Below the pieces are notes generated by a model. It did not search any database, was not told where the DNA came from, and saw only the letters and a program-made list of their open reading frames with translations. This document shows positions 16,851 through 25,542 of a stretch of DNA of 64,000 bases, piece by piece. How positions within the stretch are numbered: the stretch's first letter is position 1; the number at the start of each line of letters is the position of its first letter. The position numbers were made by a program, and so were the translations under genes. The stretch covers positions 1,681,073 through 1,745,072 of the forward strand of contig NZ_KE386569.1 of the NCBI RefSeq assembly GCF_000427625.1, given 5' to 3'. Origin of the DNA: Methylobacter luteus IMV-B-3098. Lineage in GTDB: Bacteria > Pseudomonadota > Gammaproteobacteria > Methylococcales > Methylomonadaceae.

Positions 16851-18313
16851 GAATTTACCAATTGCCTGAGAGGGTCCATTAAGTCGCTGGCCAACAGGCC
16901 TCTTTCTCCGCCTTTTTCCACCGCGAGATCCGCCGCCAGACCATGAATATGCACGCCTTGCTGGGCCGCGTCTTTCAGAGCCAATCCCTGAACCAGCAAA
17001 CCCGCAATCACACCGGCGAGCACATCACCCATGCCGCCTGAAGCCATGCCCGGATTTCCGGAGGTCGAAACAGCCAGTTCATGGTCTGAGGCGATCAAAG
17101 TGCCGGAGCCTTTCAGAATGGCGACACCGCCGAATTTGGCCTGCATTGCCGCGGCCGAAGCGAATCTGTCCTGTTGCACCTCGACAGTGGAACACTGCAA
17201 TAAGCGCCCGGCTTCGCCGGGGTGCGGCGTCAAAATCCAGTTGGGCTTTGCAAAGGGGGCTCGGGCCAATAGATTCAGACCATCGGCATCGATGACCAGA
17301 GGCTTTTGAGAATTTACCGCGACGCTGAACAGCTCACTGGCCCAATCGCTTTGTCCCAGACCCGGCCCGACGATGATGACGTCGGCTTTTTCCAGCAGCG
17401 GCCGCAGTTGTCCGGCATTTCTTACGCCATGACACATTAGTTCCGGCCTGTTCATATTCATGAGCCCTGCGTGCTCAGGCCGCGTCGCGATGCTGACCAG
17501 CCCCGAACCGACGCGCAAGGCCGCCTCGCCAGCCATTCTGGCAGCCCCGGAAAAACCCTGATCGCCGCCTACTATCAGTACATGTCCGTAATGGCCTTTA
17601 TGCGCGCAGCGCTCACGATCCGGCATGCGTGTTTTAATGACTCGAACCGTCCTGGATGGCACCGCTTCAAACACATCATCGGGCACCGCAAGGGACGCAT
17701 AAAAAATCTCGCCGCAGTAATTGGCCGCCTGCCCGGTAAACAACCCCTGCTTCAATCCAATGAAAGAAACAGTGCATTCCGCTTTCACGGCACAGGCCAT
17801 TACGTTGCCGGTATCGGCATTCAGGCCCGAGGGAATATCGACGGCTATGACATGTTTTTGATGGGTATTGATGAACGCAACGGCTTCTGCATAAGCACCT
17901 GTTACCGGTCTGTCCAGCCCGGTGCCCAAGAGCGCGTCTACAGTCACGTCGGCCTCAATATCCAGATCAGACTGAAACTGAACCACCGTTCCCTTGGCCT
18001 CGACGAATTTCAGGTAGGCTGCTAGAGCGTCGCCTGTCAACTTCCCTGGATCCCACACGCAGTAAACGGTCACGCTGAGCCCGGCGTCCATCGCCAGTCT
18101 GGCAATGATGTAGCCATCGCCCGCGTTATTGCCGGAGCCGCAAAATACCGCTACCGACCGCGCATAAGGCCATTTGTTGCGAAGGCACTGAAAAACCGCA
18201 TATCCGGCCCTGCTCATCAATTCAAAGCCGGGAATGCCGCGTTCCTGAATGGCAATCCGGTCAAGTTCCCTGACTTGCGCAGTCCGATAGAGTTTTATTG
18301 GTAATTTATACAT
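16847..18313 (-). CDS. nnr: Bifunctional NAD(P)HX epimerase / dehydratase
   Basis: A 488-residue fusion. The N-terminal YjeF_N epimerase domain (about 1-210) has CGSGNNAGDGY and DIPSGLNADTG. The C-terminal ribokinase-like dehydratase domain (about 225-485) has GPGLGQSDW, ILTPHPGEAGRL and GNPGMASGGMGDVLAG. Together they repair hydrated NADH and NADPH. ATG 18313 is chosen (GGAG upstream, protein starting MYKLPIKLYRTAQ); the frame to 18358 adds 15 non-family residues. It is divergent from queG and first in the nnr-tsaE-amiC-mutL-miaA series. Confidence 0.95.
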   Translation of the reverse strand: MYKLPIKLYRTAQVRELDRIAIQERGIPGFELMSRAGYAVFQCLRNKWPYARSVAVFCGSGNNAGDGYIIARLAMDAGLSVTVYCVWDPGKLTGDALAAYLKFVEAKGTVVQFQSDLDIEADVTVDALLGTGLDRPVTGAYAEAVAFINTHQKHVIAVDIPSGLNADTGNVMACAVKAECTVSFIGLKQGLFTGQAANYCGEIFYASLAVPDDVFEAVPSRTVRVIKTRMPDRERCAHKGHYGHVLIVGGDQGFSGAARMAGEAALRVGSGLVSIATRPEHAGLMNMNRPELMCHGVRNAGQLRPLLEKADVIIVGPGLGQSDWASELFSVAVNSQKPLVIDADGLNLLARAPFAKPNWILTPHPGEAGRLLQCSTVEVQQDRFASAAAMQAKFGGVAILKGSGTLIASDHELAVSTSGNPGMASGGMGDVLAGVIAGLLVQGLALKDAAQQGVHIHGLAADLAVEKGGERGLLASDLMDPLRQLVNS

Positions 18314-18421
18314 AGTATCAAGCTCCAAAAAGCTTATCACTTGCATTTGAGTGTGCAATCATAAAGAATTTCCCTAACTGTATATTTTGTACCTCATCTA
18401 TTATATTTCCTGAATTCATCG

Positions 18422-19501
18422 ATGGACACAACCAGCGTTCAAAAAATGGCTGCCCTCGCCCGGCAAATCAAACAATGGGGGCAAGAACTGGGGTTCCAAC
18501 AAGTAGGCATTACCGACACCGATTTATCGGGTGCGGAAGCCCATCTGCAAAACTGGCTTGTCAATAACTTTCATGGCGACATGGAGTATATGCAGCGCCA
18601 CGGCGACAAGCGCAGCAGGCCTGCCTCGCTGCAGCCGGGAACCGTCAGCGTGATTTCCGTGCGCATGGATTATTTGCCCGAACCGGCTGACGCCCTGCAC
18701 AAGACACTCGAAGATCCTTGTTCAGCCTATATTTCGCGCTATGCGCTGGGTCGCGATTATCACAAAGTGCTGCGCAACCGCTTGCAGAAACTGGCCGACA
18801 AAATACAGCAGGACTATGGCCCGTTCGGTTACCGGGCTTTCGTCGATAGCGCGCCGGTTCTGGAAAAAGCGCTGGCCGAAAAAGCAGGGCTGGGCTGGAT
18901 AGGCAAGCATTCGAACCTGATTAACAGCAAGGCGGGATCGTGGTTTTTCCTCGGAGAAATTTATACCGATCTGCCCCTGCCGGCCGATTCCAAGGCGGCA
19001 TCGCACTGCGGCAGCTGCTCAGCCTGCATGACCGTCTGTCCGACGCGGGCGATTGTCTCGCCTTATCAGGTGGATGCCAGACGATGTATATCCTATCTGA
19101 CGATTGAGCTGCACGGTTCGATTCCTGAACAGTTCAGGCCGCTGATAGGCAACCGGATCTATGGCTGCGATGACTGCCAGCTGATCTGTCCGTGGAACCG
19201 TTTTGCGAAAATAACCGATGAACAGGATTTTCATCCCCGACATCGGTTGAATACCCAGCAATTGCTCGCTGCCTTTGCCTGGAGCGAGGAAGAATTCCTG
19301 GCGAGAACCGAAGGCTCGGCCATACGCCGTATCGGCCATGAGCGCTGGCTGAGAAACATTGCCGTCGCTCTGGGCAATGCGCCCGCATCGCAGCTTGTGA
19401 TTGATGCCTTAAAGGCCATGCTCTCTCATCCTTCGGAACTGGTGAAGGAGCATGTACGGTGGGCTTTGGACAGACAACTGGACCGGTTATCAACCGATTA
19501 A
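18422..19501 (+). CDS. queG: Epoxyqueuosine reductase
   Basis: A 359-residue cobalamin and iron-sulfur enzyme that performs the last step of queuosine synthesis in tRNA. The N-terminal reductase part has YISRYALGRDYHKVLRNRL and GPFGYRAFVDSAPVLEKALAEKAGLGWIGKH. Two 4Fe-4S clusters are shown by CGSCSACMTVCPT and CDDCQLICPWN, and a HEAT-like tail follows. It is convergent with ppsA; the two stop codons overlap within TTAA at 19498-19501. Confidence 0.96.
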   Translation: MDTTSVQKMAALARQIKQWGQELGFQQVGITDTDLSGAEAHLQNWLVNNFHGDMEYMQRHGDKRSRPASLQPGTVSVISVRMDYLPEPADALHKTLEDPCSAYISRYALGRDYHKVLRNRLQKLADKIQQDYGPFGYRAFVDSAPVLEKALAEKAGLGWIGKHSNLINSKAGSWFFLGEIYTDLPLPADSKAASHCGSCSACMTVCPTRAIVSPYQVDARRCISYLTIELHGSIPEQFRPLIGNRIYGCDDCQLICPWNRFAKITDEQDFHPRHRLNTQQLLAAFAWSEEEFLARTEGSAIRRIGHERWLRNIAVALGNAPASQLVIDALKAMLSHPSELVKEHVRWALDRQLDRLSTD

Positions 19502-21912
19502 CGTTTGCCAAGCCGCTGTTCGGTTTCCAGCACCCGTTGCGTGGTCTTGAGCACGGTATCGGGATTTAAACTCATCGAATCAATCCCGATTTCCACCAGG
19601 AACTCGGCCATTTCAGGATAATCCGACGGCGCCTGGCCACAAAGGCCGGAATGCCTCTTGGTACGCCGCGCACCTTCAACGGCCAAGCGAATCATCTCTT
19701 TTACGCCGGGGTCGCGCTCGTCAAAATCCTCGGCGACAATGGCCGAATCGCGGTCCACGCCCAGGGTAAGCTGGGTCAGGTCGTTTGACCCTATGGAAAA
19801 ACCGTCAAAGTGCTCGGCAAAGGCATCAATCTGGATGACGTTATTGGGGATTTCGCACATCACATAGATTTTGAGACCGTTTTCGCCGCGCTTCAAACCG
19901 AGCTTCGCCATATACTCGAGCACGCGTTGTGCTTCCTGCACGCGCCGGCAGAACGGAATCATCAGGATGACATTGGTCAAACCCATGTCATCGCGCACGC
20001 GTTTCATGGCAGCGCATTCCAGCGCAAACCCTTCGGCATAAGCCGAATGCGTATAGCGCGAGGCACCGCGGAAACCGATCATCGGATTGGCTTCATCGAA
20101 TTCAAACCAGCGCCCGCCCAGCAAGGTGGCGTATTCGTTGGTTTTGAAATCCGACATGCGTACGACGACAGGTTTGGGATAGAACGCCGCAGCGATCGTG
20201 CCCACGCCTTCCGACAACTGCTGGATAAAAAATTCTTCAGCCGTTTCGTAAGCGCCGATTAATTGCTTGAGTTGCTCGCGCTCGTTCGAATCCTGAACCT
20301 TGTCCGGATGCAGCAAGGCCATCGGATGCGCCTTGATGTATTCGGTAATGATAAATTCCATGCGCGCCAGACCGACGCCGTCATTAGGCAGAAAACTGGT
20401 TTTGAAAGCCAACTCGGGATTTCCGATATTCAGCATGATTTGGGTTTGCGGCCGCTGTAGATTGGACAGGTCGGTGCTTGTTATTTCGAAATCAAGACGG
20501 CCTTCATAAATCTTGCCGATATCGCCCTCGGCGCAGGATACGGTCACCAGCGCATCGTTTTTAATGACGGTCGTGGCATTATCGCAACCGATCACGGCCG
20601 GCACGCCCAATTCCCGTGCAATAATCGCCGCATGGCAGGTGCGTCCGCCGCGGTTAGTCACAATCGCCGAGGCAATTTTCATGACGGGCTCCCAATCGGG
20701 CGTGGTAATGTCCGCTACCAACACATCGCCGGGATTGAATTCGGACAACTGCTCGAGTTTCTCGATAACGCGCGCCTTGCCGACGGCAATCTTACTGCCC
20801 ACCGAATGCCCCGTGACAATGGGGGTGGCTTTTTGCTTGAGCGCATATTGTTCCAGCATCATGCCGCGCTTTTGTGATTCTACAGTCTCAGGCCGGGCCT
20901 GAACAATATACAGCTGGCCGTCGATGCCGTCCTTGGCCCATTCCATATCCATGGGCCGTGCCTGGCCGGCCTTGGCACTGTAGTGTTTCTCGATTTTAAT
21001 GGCGTAATCGGCCAGCGTCAGGACATCCTGGTCGTTGATGCAAACATGCCCGCGCTCCTGGGCCGATGTGACTATATTGCGCGTGGATTCGCGCGTGCGC
21101 CCCTCGCTATAGACCATCTTGATCTTTTTCGCCCCGAGCGTGCGCCTTAATACCGTCCGATAACCCTGCTCGAAAGTTGGTTTATGCACATAGAATTCGT
21201 CCGGATCGACGGCGCCCTGCACGACATTTTCGCCCAGACCATAAGCAGCGGTAATGAAAACCACATCGCTGAAACCCGATTCGGTGTCCAGCGAAAACAT
21301 GACGCCGCTGGCATCCAGGTCGGAGCGCACCATTTTCATGACGCCGATCGACAGCGCCAATTTGAAATGATCGAAGCCTTGATCTATCCGGTAATGAATG
21401 GCCCGATCGGTAAACAGGCTAGCGAAGCATCGCTTGCAGGCATCCAACAAGGCCTGATCCCCGCGTATATTCAGATAAGTATCCTGTTGACCGGCGAAAC
21501 TGGCGGTCGGCAAATCCTCGGCCGTCGCCGAACTGCGTACCGCAACACTCAAATCCTCGCCATATTCCTGCTGCAGCTGAGCAAATGCATTCAGAATCTG
21601 GCTTTCAAGATCTTCCGGCAGAGGCGCGGCATAAATGATTTCCCGCGCCTTGCGCGCCCGTTTGGCAAGATCGACAACATTATCCGAATCAAGCTCATCC
21701 AGAGCCTCATGGAGAGGCTGCCAGGCATCAGCCTGATCCAGCACATAACGATAAGCCTCTGCTGTGATAGCAAAGCCGTTGGGAATCTTGATACCCTGTG
21801 GCGTCAATTCACGATACATCTCGCCCAGTGACGCGTTTTTTCCGCCGACCAGAGGCACATCATCGATAGTTAATTCGTTAAACCAGCGGATGTAGTTCAT
21901 TTGTTCAGACAT
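19498..21912 (-). CDS. ppsA: Phosphoenolpyruvate synthase
   Basis: An 804-residue enzyme converting pyruvate and ATP to PEP, AMP and phosphate. In order: the ATP-grasp domain (VGGKNASLGEMYREL; SVAVRSSATAEDLPTASFAGQQDTYLN), the phosphohistidine domain with the catalytic His in GGRTCHAAIIARELGVPAVIG, and the C-terminal PEP-binding barrel ending SGLCGQAPSDYPEMAEFLVEIGIDSMSLNPD. The length matches E. coli PpsA (792). AGGAG lies ten bases before ATG. No PpsR-type regulator is adjacent. It would supply gluconeogenic PEP. Confidence 0.96.
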   Translation of the reverse strand: MSEQMNYIRWFNELTIDDVPLVGGKNASLGEMYRELTPQGIKIPNGFAITAEAYRYVLDQADAWQPLHEALDELDSDNVVDLAKRARKAREIIYAAPLPEDLESQILNAFAQLQQEYGEDLSVAVRSSATAEDLPTASFAGQQDTYLNIRGDQALLDACKRCFASLFTDRAIHYRIDQGFDHFKLALSIGVMKMVRSDLDASGVMFSLDTESGFSDVVFITAAYGLGENVVQGAVDPDEFYVHKPTFEQGYRTVLRRTLGAKKIKMVYSEGRTRESTRNIVTSAQERGHVCINDQDVLTLADYAIKIEKHYSAKAGQARPMDMEWAKDGIDGQLYIVQARPETVESQKRGMMLEQYALKQKATPIVTGHSVGSKIAVGKARVIEKLEQLSEFNPGDVLVADITTPDWEPVMKIASAIVTNRGGRTCHAAIIARELGVPAVIGCDNATTVIKNDALVTVSCAEGDIGKIYEGRLDFEITSTDLSNLQRPQTQIMLNIGNPELAFKTSFLPNDGVGLARMEFIITEYIKAHPMALLHPDKVQDSNEREQLKQLIGAYETAEEFFIQQLSEGVGTIAAAFYPKPVVVRMSDFKTNEYATLLGGRWFEFDEANPMIGFRGASRYTHSAYAEGFALECAAMKRVRDDMGLTNVILMIPFCRRVQEAQRVLEYMAKLGLKRGENGLKIYVMCEIPNNVIQIDAFAEHFDGFSIGSNDLTQLTLGVDRDSAIVAEDFDERDPGVKEMIRLAVEGARRTKRHSGLCGQAPSDYPEMAEFLVEIGIDSMSLNPDTVLKTTQRVLETEQRLGKR

Positions 21913-22113
21913 TATGTTTATTCTCCTTTAGCATATTCCCCGGCTGCCTTGTGACGTGGGTTGTAAAGAAGGTACAGCATTTATCAGCCTCGGCCAATAA
22001 TTTTGTCGGAAAAGAAAAAACCTTAAAAATATTGTGTGACAATTTGCCACATTATCATTCTTTTCCGGCATTGCTAGCATATATTATGCGCTCTTACTTG
22101 CCTTTGGCTTTGA

Positions 22114-22152
22114 GCAGGGAGCTTAAAATAGATTATTAAGCTCCCTTTTTTT
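22114..22152 (+). terminator. Strong rho-independent terminator without an obvious gene
   Basis: The 11-base stem AGGGAGCTTAA (22116-22126) pairs with TTAAGCTCCCT (22136-22146), followed by T7. It points in the plus direction, but the nearest upstream gene (ppsA) runs the other way, so it should end a transcript starting within 21913-22110. TATATT at 22080-22085 is a possible -10. The 62-codon frame in the gap lacks protein character, so a small RNA is the likeliest source. Confidence 0.7.
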
Positions 22153-22218
22153 GATTTTCCCGCTTGACTTCCGGTTCATTTTTATCAATCAAGCACATAC
22201 AATCTTTTCCACAAATCC

Positions 22219-22416
22219 TGTGGATAACTCTGTGCATAAGTTCCAGATAACTGCGTTCAGACCCTGCCCTGCCTATGCTTTTATTAGATTGTAGCATTTT
22301 TGTACAAAAATAATAATAATTATTTATCAATAACTTACAACCGAATAATTTTGATAAGTAATGCCTGTTTTGGAATCAAATGCCGTTCTTGCACTATAAA
22401 AATACTCTGTGCATAA
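22219..22416. promoter_or_regulatory. DnaA-box cluster with an IHF consensus
   Basis: Three perfect matches to TTATNCACA, all on the minus strand: 22219-22227, 22231-22239 (starts 12 bases apart, about one helical turn) and 22408-22416. Between them lie an AT-rich stretch, the palindrome TTTTTGTACAAAAA (22297-22310) and a perfect IHF consensus WATCAANNNNTTR at 22325-22337. This resembles DnaA-regulatory loci such as datA or DARS, or part of an origin. No dnaA, dnaN, mnmG or rpmH is present in the window. Confidence 0.55.
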
Positions 22417-22486
22417 ACAGAACATGCTAAGCTTATTGAAATACCTAATGTCAAGCATTTTAATATAACTATAGAAATTTCAGACT

Positions 22487-23002
22487 ATGCCATTCTTTAT
22501 TGCACTAAGCCTCGCCTTCAGTTTTATAGTCCAAAGCGCCAACCCATTACAAAGCCTGTTAGGCTCTTCGACATTCAATTATATTGGCATAACATTGGCT
22601 GCCGGCAGTATTGTAGGAATACTTTTGAAAAAATTGCCAACGAAAATCTGGTATGACGTCTTTGCGGGCGGCGCGTTATTAGCCTGGTTTAGCTATTGGA
22701 AACCTTTATTTAATGATGACTCGCCGATATTTTTCTTCTATCCGCTTTATTTCGCTTTTATGGCGGCTTTTGTGTCGTTGTTTTTTATTCAGAAATGCCA
22801 AGTCATCGATTATGAGACTTTCTGCTATATGAAATCCTTCTCCGAAGGAAATAAACTGCCGCCCTGGCTTGTAATGACAGGCGTTTTAGTGAGTCTGGCA
22901 TTGCATCAGCATTACCTGCTGTTCCCGATTATGATGACCCTTCTAATTATACGCTTCGCTTTAACAAGTTGTATCGAACAGCACCTGACGAACCGATCAT
23001 AA
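22487..23002 (+). CDS. Small integral membrane protein of unknown function
   Basis: 171 residues with about five hydrophobic segments: near 2-20, 28-45, 55-70, 79-100 and 125-160. No recognised domain or catalytic motif. It ends shortly after a cluster of charged residues (IEQHLTNRS). It stands alone after the DnaA-box region, and its promoter must lie within or beside that region. Codon use looks native. The reading frame and membrane character are clear; the function is not. Confidence 0.65.
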   Translation: MPFFIALSLAFSFIVQSANPLQSLLGSSTFNYIGITLAAGSIVGILLKKLPTKIWYDVFAGGALLAWFSYWKPLFNDDSPIFFFYPLYFAFMAAFVSLFFIQKCQVIDYETFCYMKSFSEGNKLPPWLVMTGVLVSLALHQHYLLFPIMMTLLIIRFALTSCIEQHLTNRS

Positions 23003-23159
23003 CTTTATATAAGCTTGCCTTGGTATGAGATATCCGCTGCTTACGGACTGAATATTTGAAAAACCAAACAACAACGCCTACCTGTAGTGACTCAAAACAG
23101 TCCAGAAATCGTTTGGCGTTATCACCGTTAAAAACCCGGCAATATTAAGAAAATCTCCT

Positions 23160-23477
23160 TCAATAACGTCGATATTCCCCATCACCATCCGGATAATAAA
23201 CACCCATAGGTCGATCAAAGGTATATTTAGCAGGCTTCATGATTAACAAATTAGCTGTTTTTTCAAACGCATCGTGAGGTGGAGAGATAGCTGCAAGGGC
23301 CGTAAGCGGACTAATCGCCACAAAAACAGCCGAGCCAGTCACTGTAGCGATGAGGCCCAATGGTCGGTATAAAATAACATCGATCAGATAGACTGCTGGA
23401 GGCTGCTGGTCTTCAGCATGCGCTGTGTTCATCACCGCAAATATTATGATAGCGAGGATCAGAATTTTTATTTTCAT
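23160..23477 (-). CDS. Small exported hypothetical protein
   Basis: 105 residues with a clear signal peptide (MKIKILILAIIIFAVMNTAHA, cleavage after AHA). A central hydrophobic segment (IATVTGSAVFVAISPLTALAA) could be a membrane anchor. The C-terminus is polar and aromatic (AKYTFDRPMGVYYPDGDGEYRRY). Small proteins of this build occur in other proteobacteria, but I know no function. Single gene, no operon partner. Confidence 0.7.
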   Translation of the reverse strand: MKIKILILAIIIFAVMNTAHAEDQQPPAVYLIDVILYRPLGLIATVTGSAVFVAISPLTALAAISPPHDAFEKTANLLIMKPAKYTFDRPMGVYYPDGDGEYRRY

Positions 23478-23574
23478 ATAGTTTTACCTTAACCTCAGTT
23501 CGGGATAAGGAAAGCAGGCAGATTTTATGTAAAAAACAGGAAAAATAGAGATTGCGACAGCCATTTTTTTCCTC

Positions 23575-24425
23575 AAAAACCTGCTAACCATGAAATTAAC
23601 ACATGCTTTTGCGATATAGATGATTTTTGCCGGACATTTATCCTGTACAGTAAGAAAATAAATAATAAATGGCGAAAAGAAGCGGAATCACTTACGTCAT
23701 GAATTATGACGAGATACTCACCCTGTTGGTACATTTCCATCAACCGGGTTACCGCACTCTCTAAGTGGTTTTTATAAAAACCATGTGGAAGCACTGGCTG
23801 TCAGTGTTTTCCCACCTCTTGCACTACCATTCGTTTATCAAGCTTTTGTCCAAAGAGTCGTACCGCTAACTGCTTTTCACGAAATCCCACGTCATGCGCA
23901 ACCTCGCGATGCATTGCTTGATTCTACGTCCTTGCGGATCTATAAAAATATTTGTATTCGTATCATAAAAAACTCATTAAAGAAGCGGGCGGAAAGCCAT
24001 CGATGGGCCGATTTATTATGGGTTTAATACATCAAATCATCAATGATCAAAGCAAAACCCTGCCATTTTTCATAACCCGGAGCAATGTGTATGATTGAAA
24101 ATCGGTACCCCATCTGGTAAAGGATTTGGCCGGCAGGCTGTTCATTCGGCGACAGGGGCTATATTTCGAACAAATTAGCTCACCTGTTGGAAACATGAAA
24201 TATTACATTGATTACTGCTTTGAAAAAGAACATGAAAGCCTGTACTATCGACGTACTTGCCAAGTTACTCCCGCGTAAACGCAGCATCATTGAAATCCTC
24301 AATGATCAGTTGAGAAACATTTTAACCTGAAGCATTCCCGACATTGCCCTTTGCTCAACTGACTCTCAAATATGGTGGCGGTTTAAGTTTACTTTTATCA
24401 AAAGAAAAAACCGACCCTTAACTTA
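23575..24425 (+). pseudogene. Degraded IS982-family transposase
   Basis: Translated across frames, the region gives collinear IS982-type segments: CDIDDFCRTFIL and EILTLLVHFHQPGY (23611-23755), then ALLDSTSLRIYKNICI with the first catalytic Asp (about 23910-23960), INDQSKTLPFF (about 24040-24070), GDRGYISNKLAHLLET (about 24150-24195), LITALKKNMK, then LLPRKRSIIEILNDQLRNI with the catalytic Glu (about 24267-24322), and KHSRHCPLLN to QKKKPTLN (24330-24422). At least four frameshifts and several in-frame stops separate them, so it cannot be functional. The span of ~850 bases matches a full transposase gene. Clear terminal repeats were not identified. The element adjoins the tRNA-Leu end of the conserved secG block. 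Confidence 0.8.
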
Positions 24426-24615
24426 CGCAATGCTAATTTATTATCTTTTGTCCAAACTCTTAACCTAACTGTGGTTATCGATAGATATTTTTTGCCGTTC
24501 AACATCTTGAATTTCATCTATTGTGCAATAATTTTTCATTAACTATTTTGAGTTACTGTAAAGATCTCAGTATAAATTGCCGAGCATACTGTATCGCGCA
24601 TACTTCATTGGACAA

Positions 24616-24653
24616 TAAAAAACCCGCTAAGCCTTATGATGACTTGCGGGTTT
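24616..24653 (-). terminator. Rho-independent terminator after tRNA-Leu
   Basis: Stem GCGGGTTT (24646-24653) with AAACCCGC (24620-24627), extended inside by CTT/AAG. On the minus strand it ends in a T-tract (GGGTTTTTTATTG). It is placed to end the secG-tRNA-Leu transcript. Confidence 0.85.
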
Positions 24654-24686
24654 CTGTACTTGGCTGGGCTTCTTAAAACCCTGATT

Positions 24687-24771
24687 TGGTGCCGATGGCC
24701 GGATTTGAACCGGCACGACTTGCGTCACCACCCCCTCAAGATGGCGTGTCTACCAATTTCACCACATCGGC
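24687..24771 (-). tRNA. tRNA-Leu(GAG)
   Basis: An 85-base class II tRNA with encoded CCA (24687-24689). The acceptor stem GCCGATG pairs with CATCGGC. The anticodon stem CCATC/GGTGG encloses TTGAGGG, giving anticodon GAG. The D-loop TGGTAGAC, a long variable arm and the T-arm GCCGGTTCAAATCCGGC are all present. Location just after secG is the conserved position of this tRNA in gammaproteobacteria. Confidence 0.95.
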
Positions 24772-24811
24772 TAAAGAATGATTAGAATGTGTTATTAAAC
24801 ACTGTTTTGAA

Positions 24812-25222
24812 CTATTTTTCCACTTTATCTTTAACCTGATCAGCAGGAGTTGGCGCTGGTGCTGCTGGTATTTTTTCTGATCCGGACTCAGGTATAGTAG
24901 GAACACTCTTCTCTATTGTTTCATCTACCTTAGGAATGCCTGACGTATCCTGCTCAACTTCAGGATTACTCATCAGATCTACAGTCTTTCCCTGTTGGCC
25001 GCTCAATACAGCAAGCCCTAAGCTAGTCGTAAAAAACAAAGTTGCCAAAATTGCTGTTGCTCGAGACAAAAATGAAGCAGCGCCCTGAGCACCAAAAACG
25101 GATCCTGAAGAACCGGAACCAAAAGCAGCACCCGCATCCGCTCCTTTACCTTGTTGCATTAATACTAATCCAACAACGCCTAAACCCAACAACACATGAA
25201 CAACAATGATTACCTGATACAT
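24812..25222 (-). CDS. secG: Preprotein translocase subunit SecG
   Basis: A 136-residue inner-membrane protein. It has two membrane helices (about 3-22 and 53-73) around the conserved loop LVLMQQGKGADAGAAFGSGSSGSVFGAQGAASFLSR, then an acidic Pro/Ala-rich tail longer than needed for the family core (E. coli 110 residues). SecG assists the SecYE channel. The tRNA-Leu gene follows by 40 bases and is probably co-transcribed. Confidence 0.95.
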   Translation of the reverse strand: MYQVIIVVHVLLGLGVVGLVLMQQGKGADAGAAFGSGSSGSVFGAQGAASFLSRATAILATLFFTTSLGLAVLSGQQGKTVDLMSNPEVEQDTSGIPKVDETIEKSVPTIPESGSEKIPAAPAPTPADQVKDKVEK

Positions 25223-25542
25223 AAAAAAGTCTAAACTACTCTAAGTCGAATGATAAATCTGTAAAAGGATCCGCAATCCAGCGAAGCCCCACCTGTTAAA
25301 CTGCTATCAATATTCTCATAACAAGCAAGTCTTTTCCCTATCCGGCTTAACACTACCTAGACACACATATTTGTATTTCGTCGGTAATAACCTCATTTTT
25401 CTAACAGTTATAGCTGTTGATCCTAGGGATTGGGTCTGCTCATCCGTTGCTGTTTCTTAAAATTCCCACAACCAGAGACTGGAGCATTCTTGCCCTCAAG
25501 CAGAAAATAAACGATGTATGATATATGCTAATAGCTTATAGT
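25223..25542. other. 320-base gap between secG and glmM, no gene seen
   Basis: No credible reading frame, RNA gene or repeat. In Pseudomonas-type gene order tpiA (about 750 bases) occupies this position; nothing resembling it remains. Confidence 0.6.

Noticed and set aside
21951-22139. A 62-codon plus-strand frame ending in the orphan terminator
   Set aside because: No ribosome site and no protein-like composition; a short RNA is preferred.
22136-22330. A 64-codon minus-strand frame across the DnaA boxes
   Set aside because: It overlaps the terminator stem, has no ribosome site, and the regulatory motifs explain the sequence better.
22200-22420. A full chromosomal origin
   Set aside because: Only three DnaA boxes were found, gene orientation does not flip here and no origin-linked genes are present; kept only as a DnaA-binding locus.
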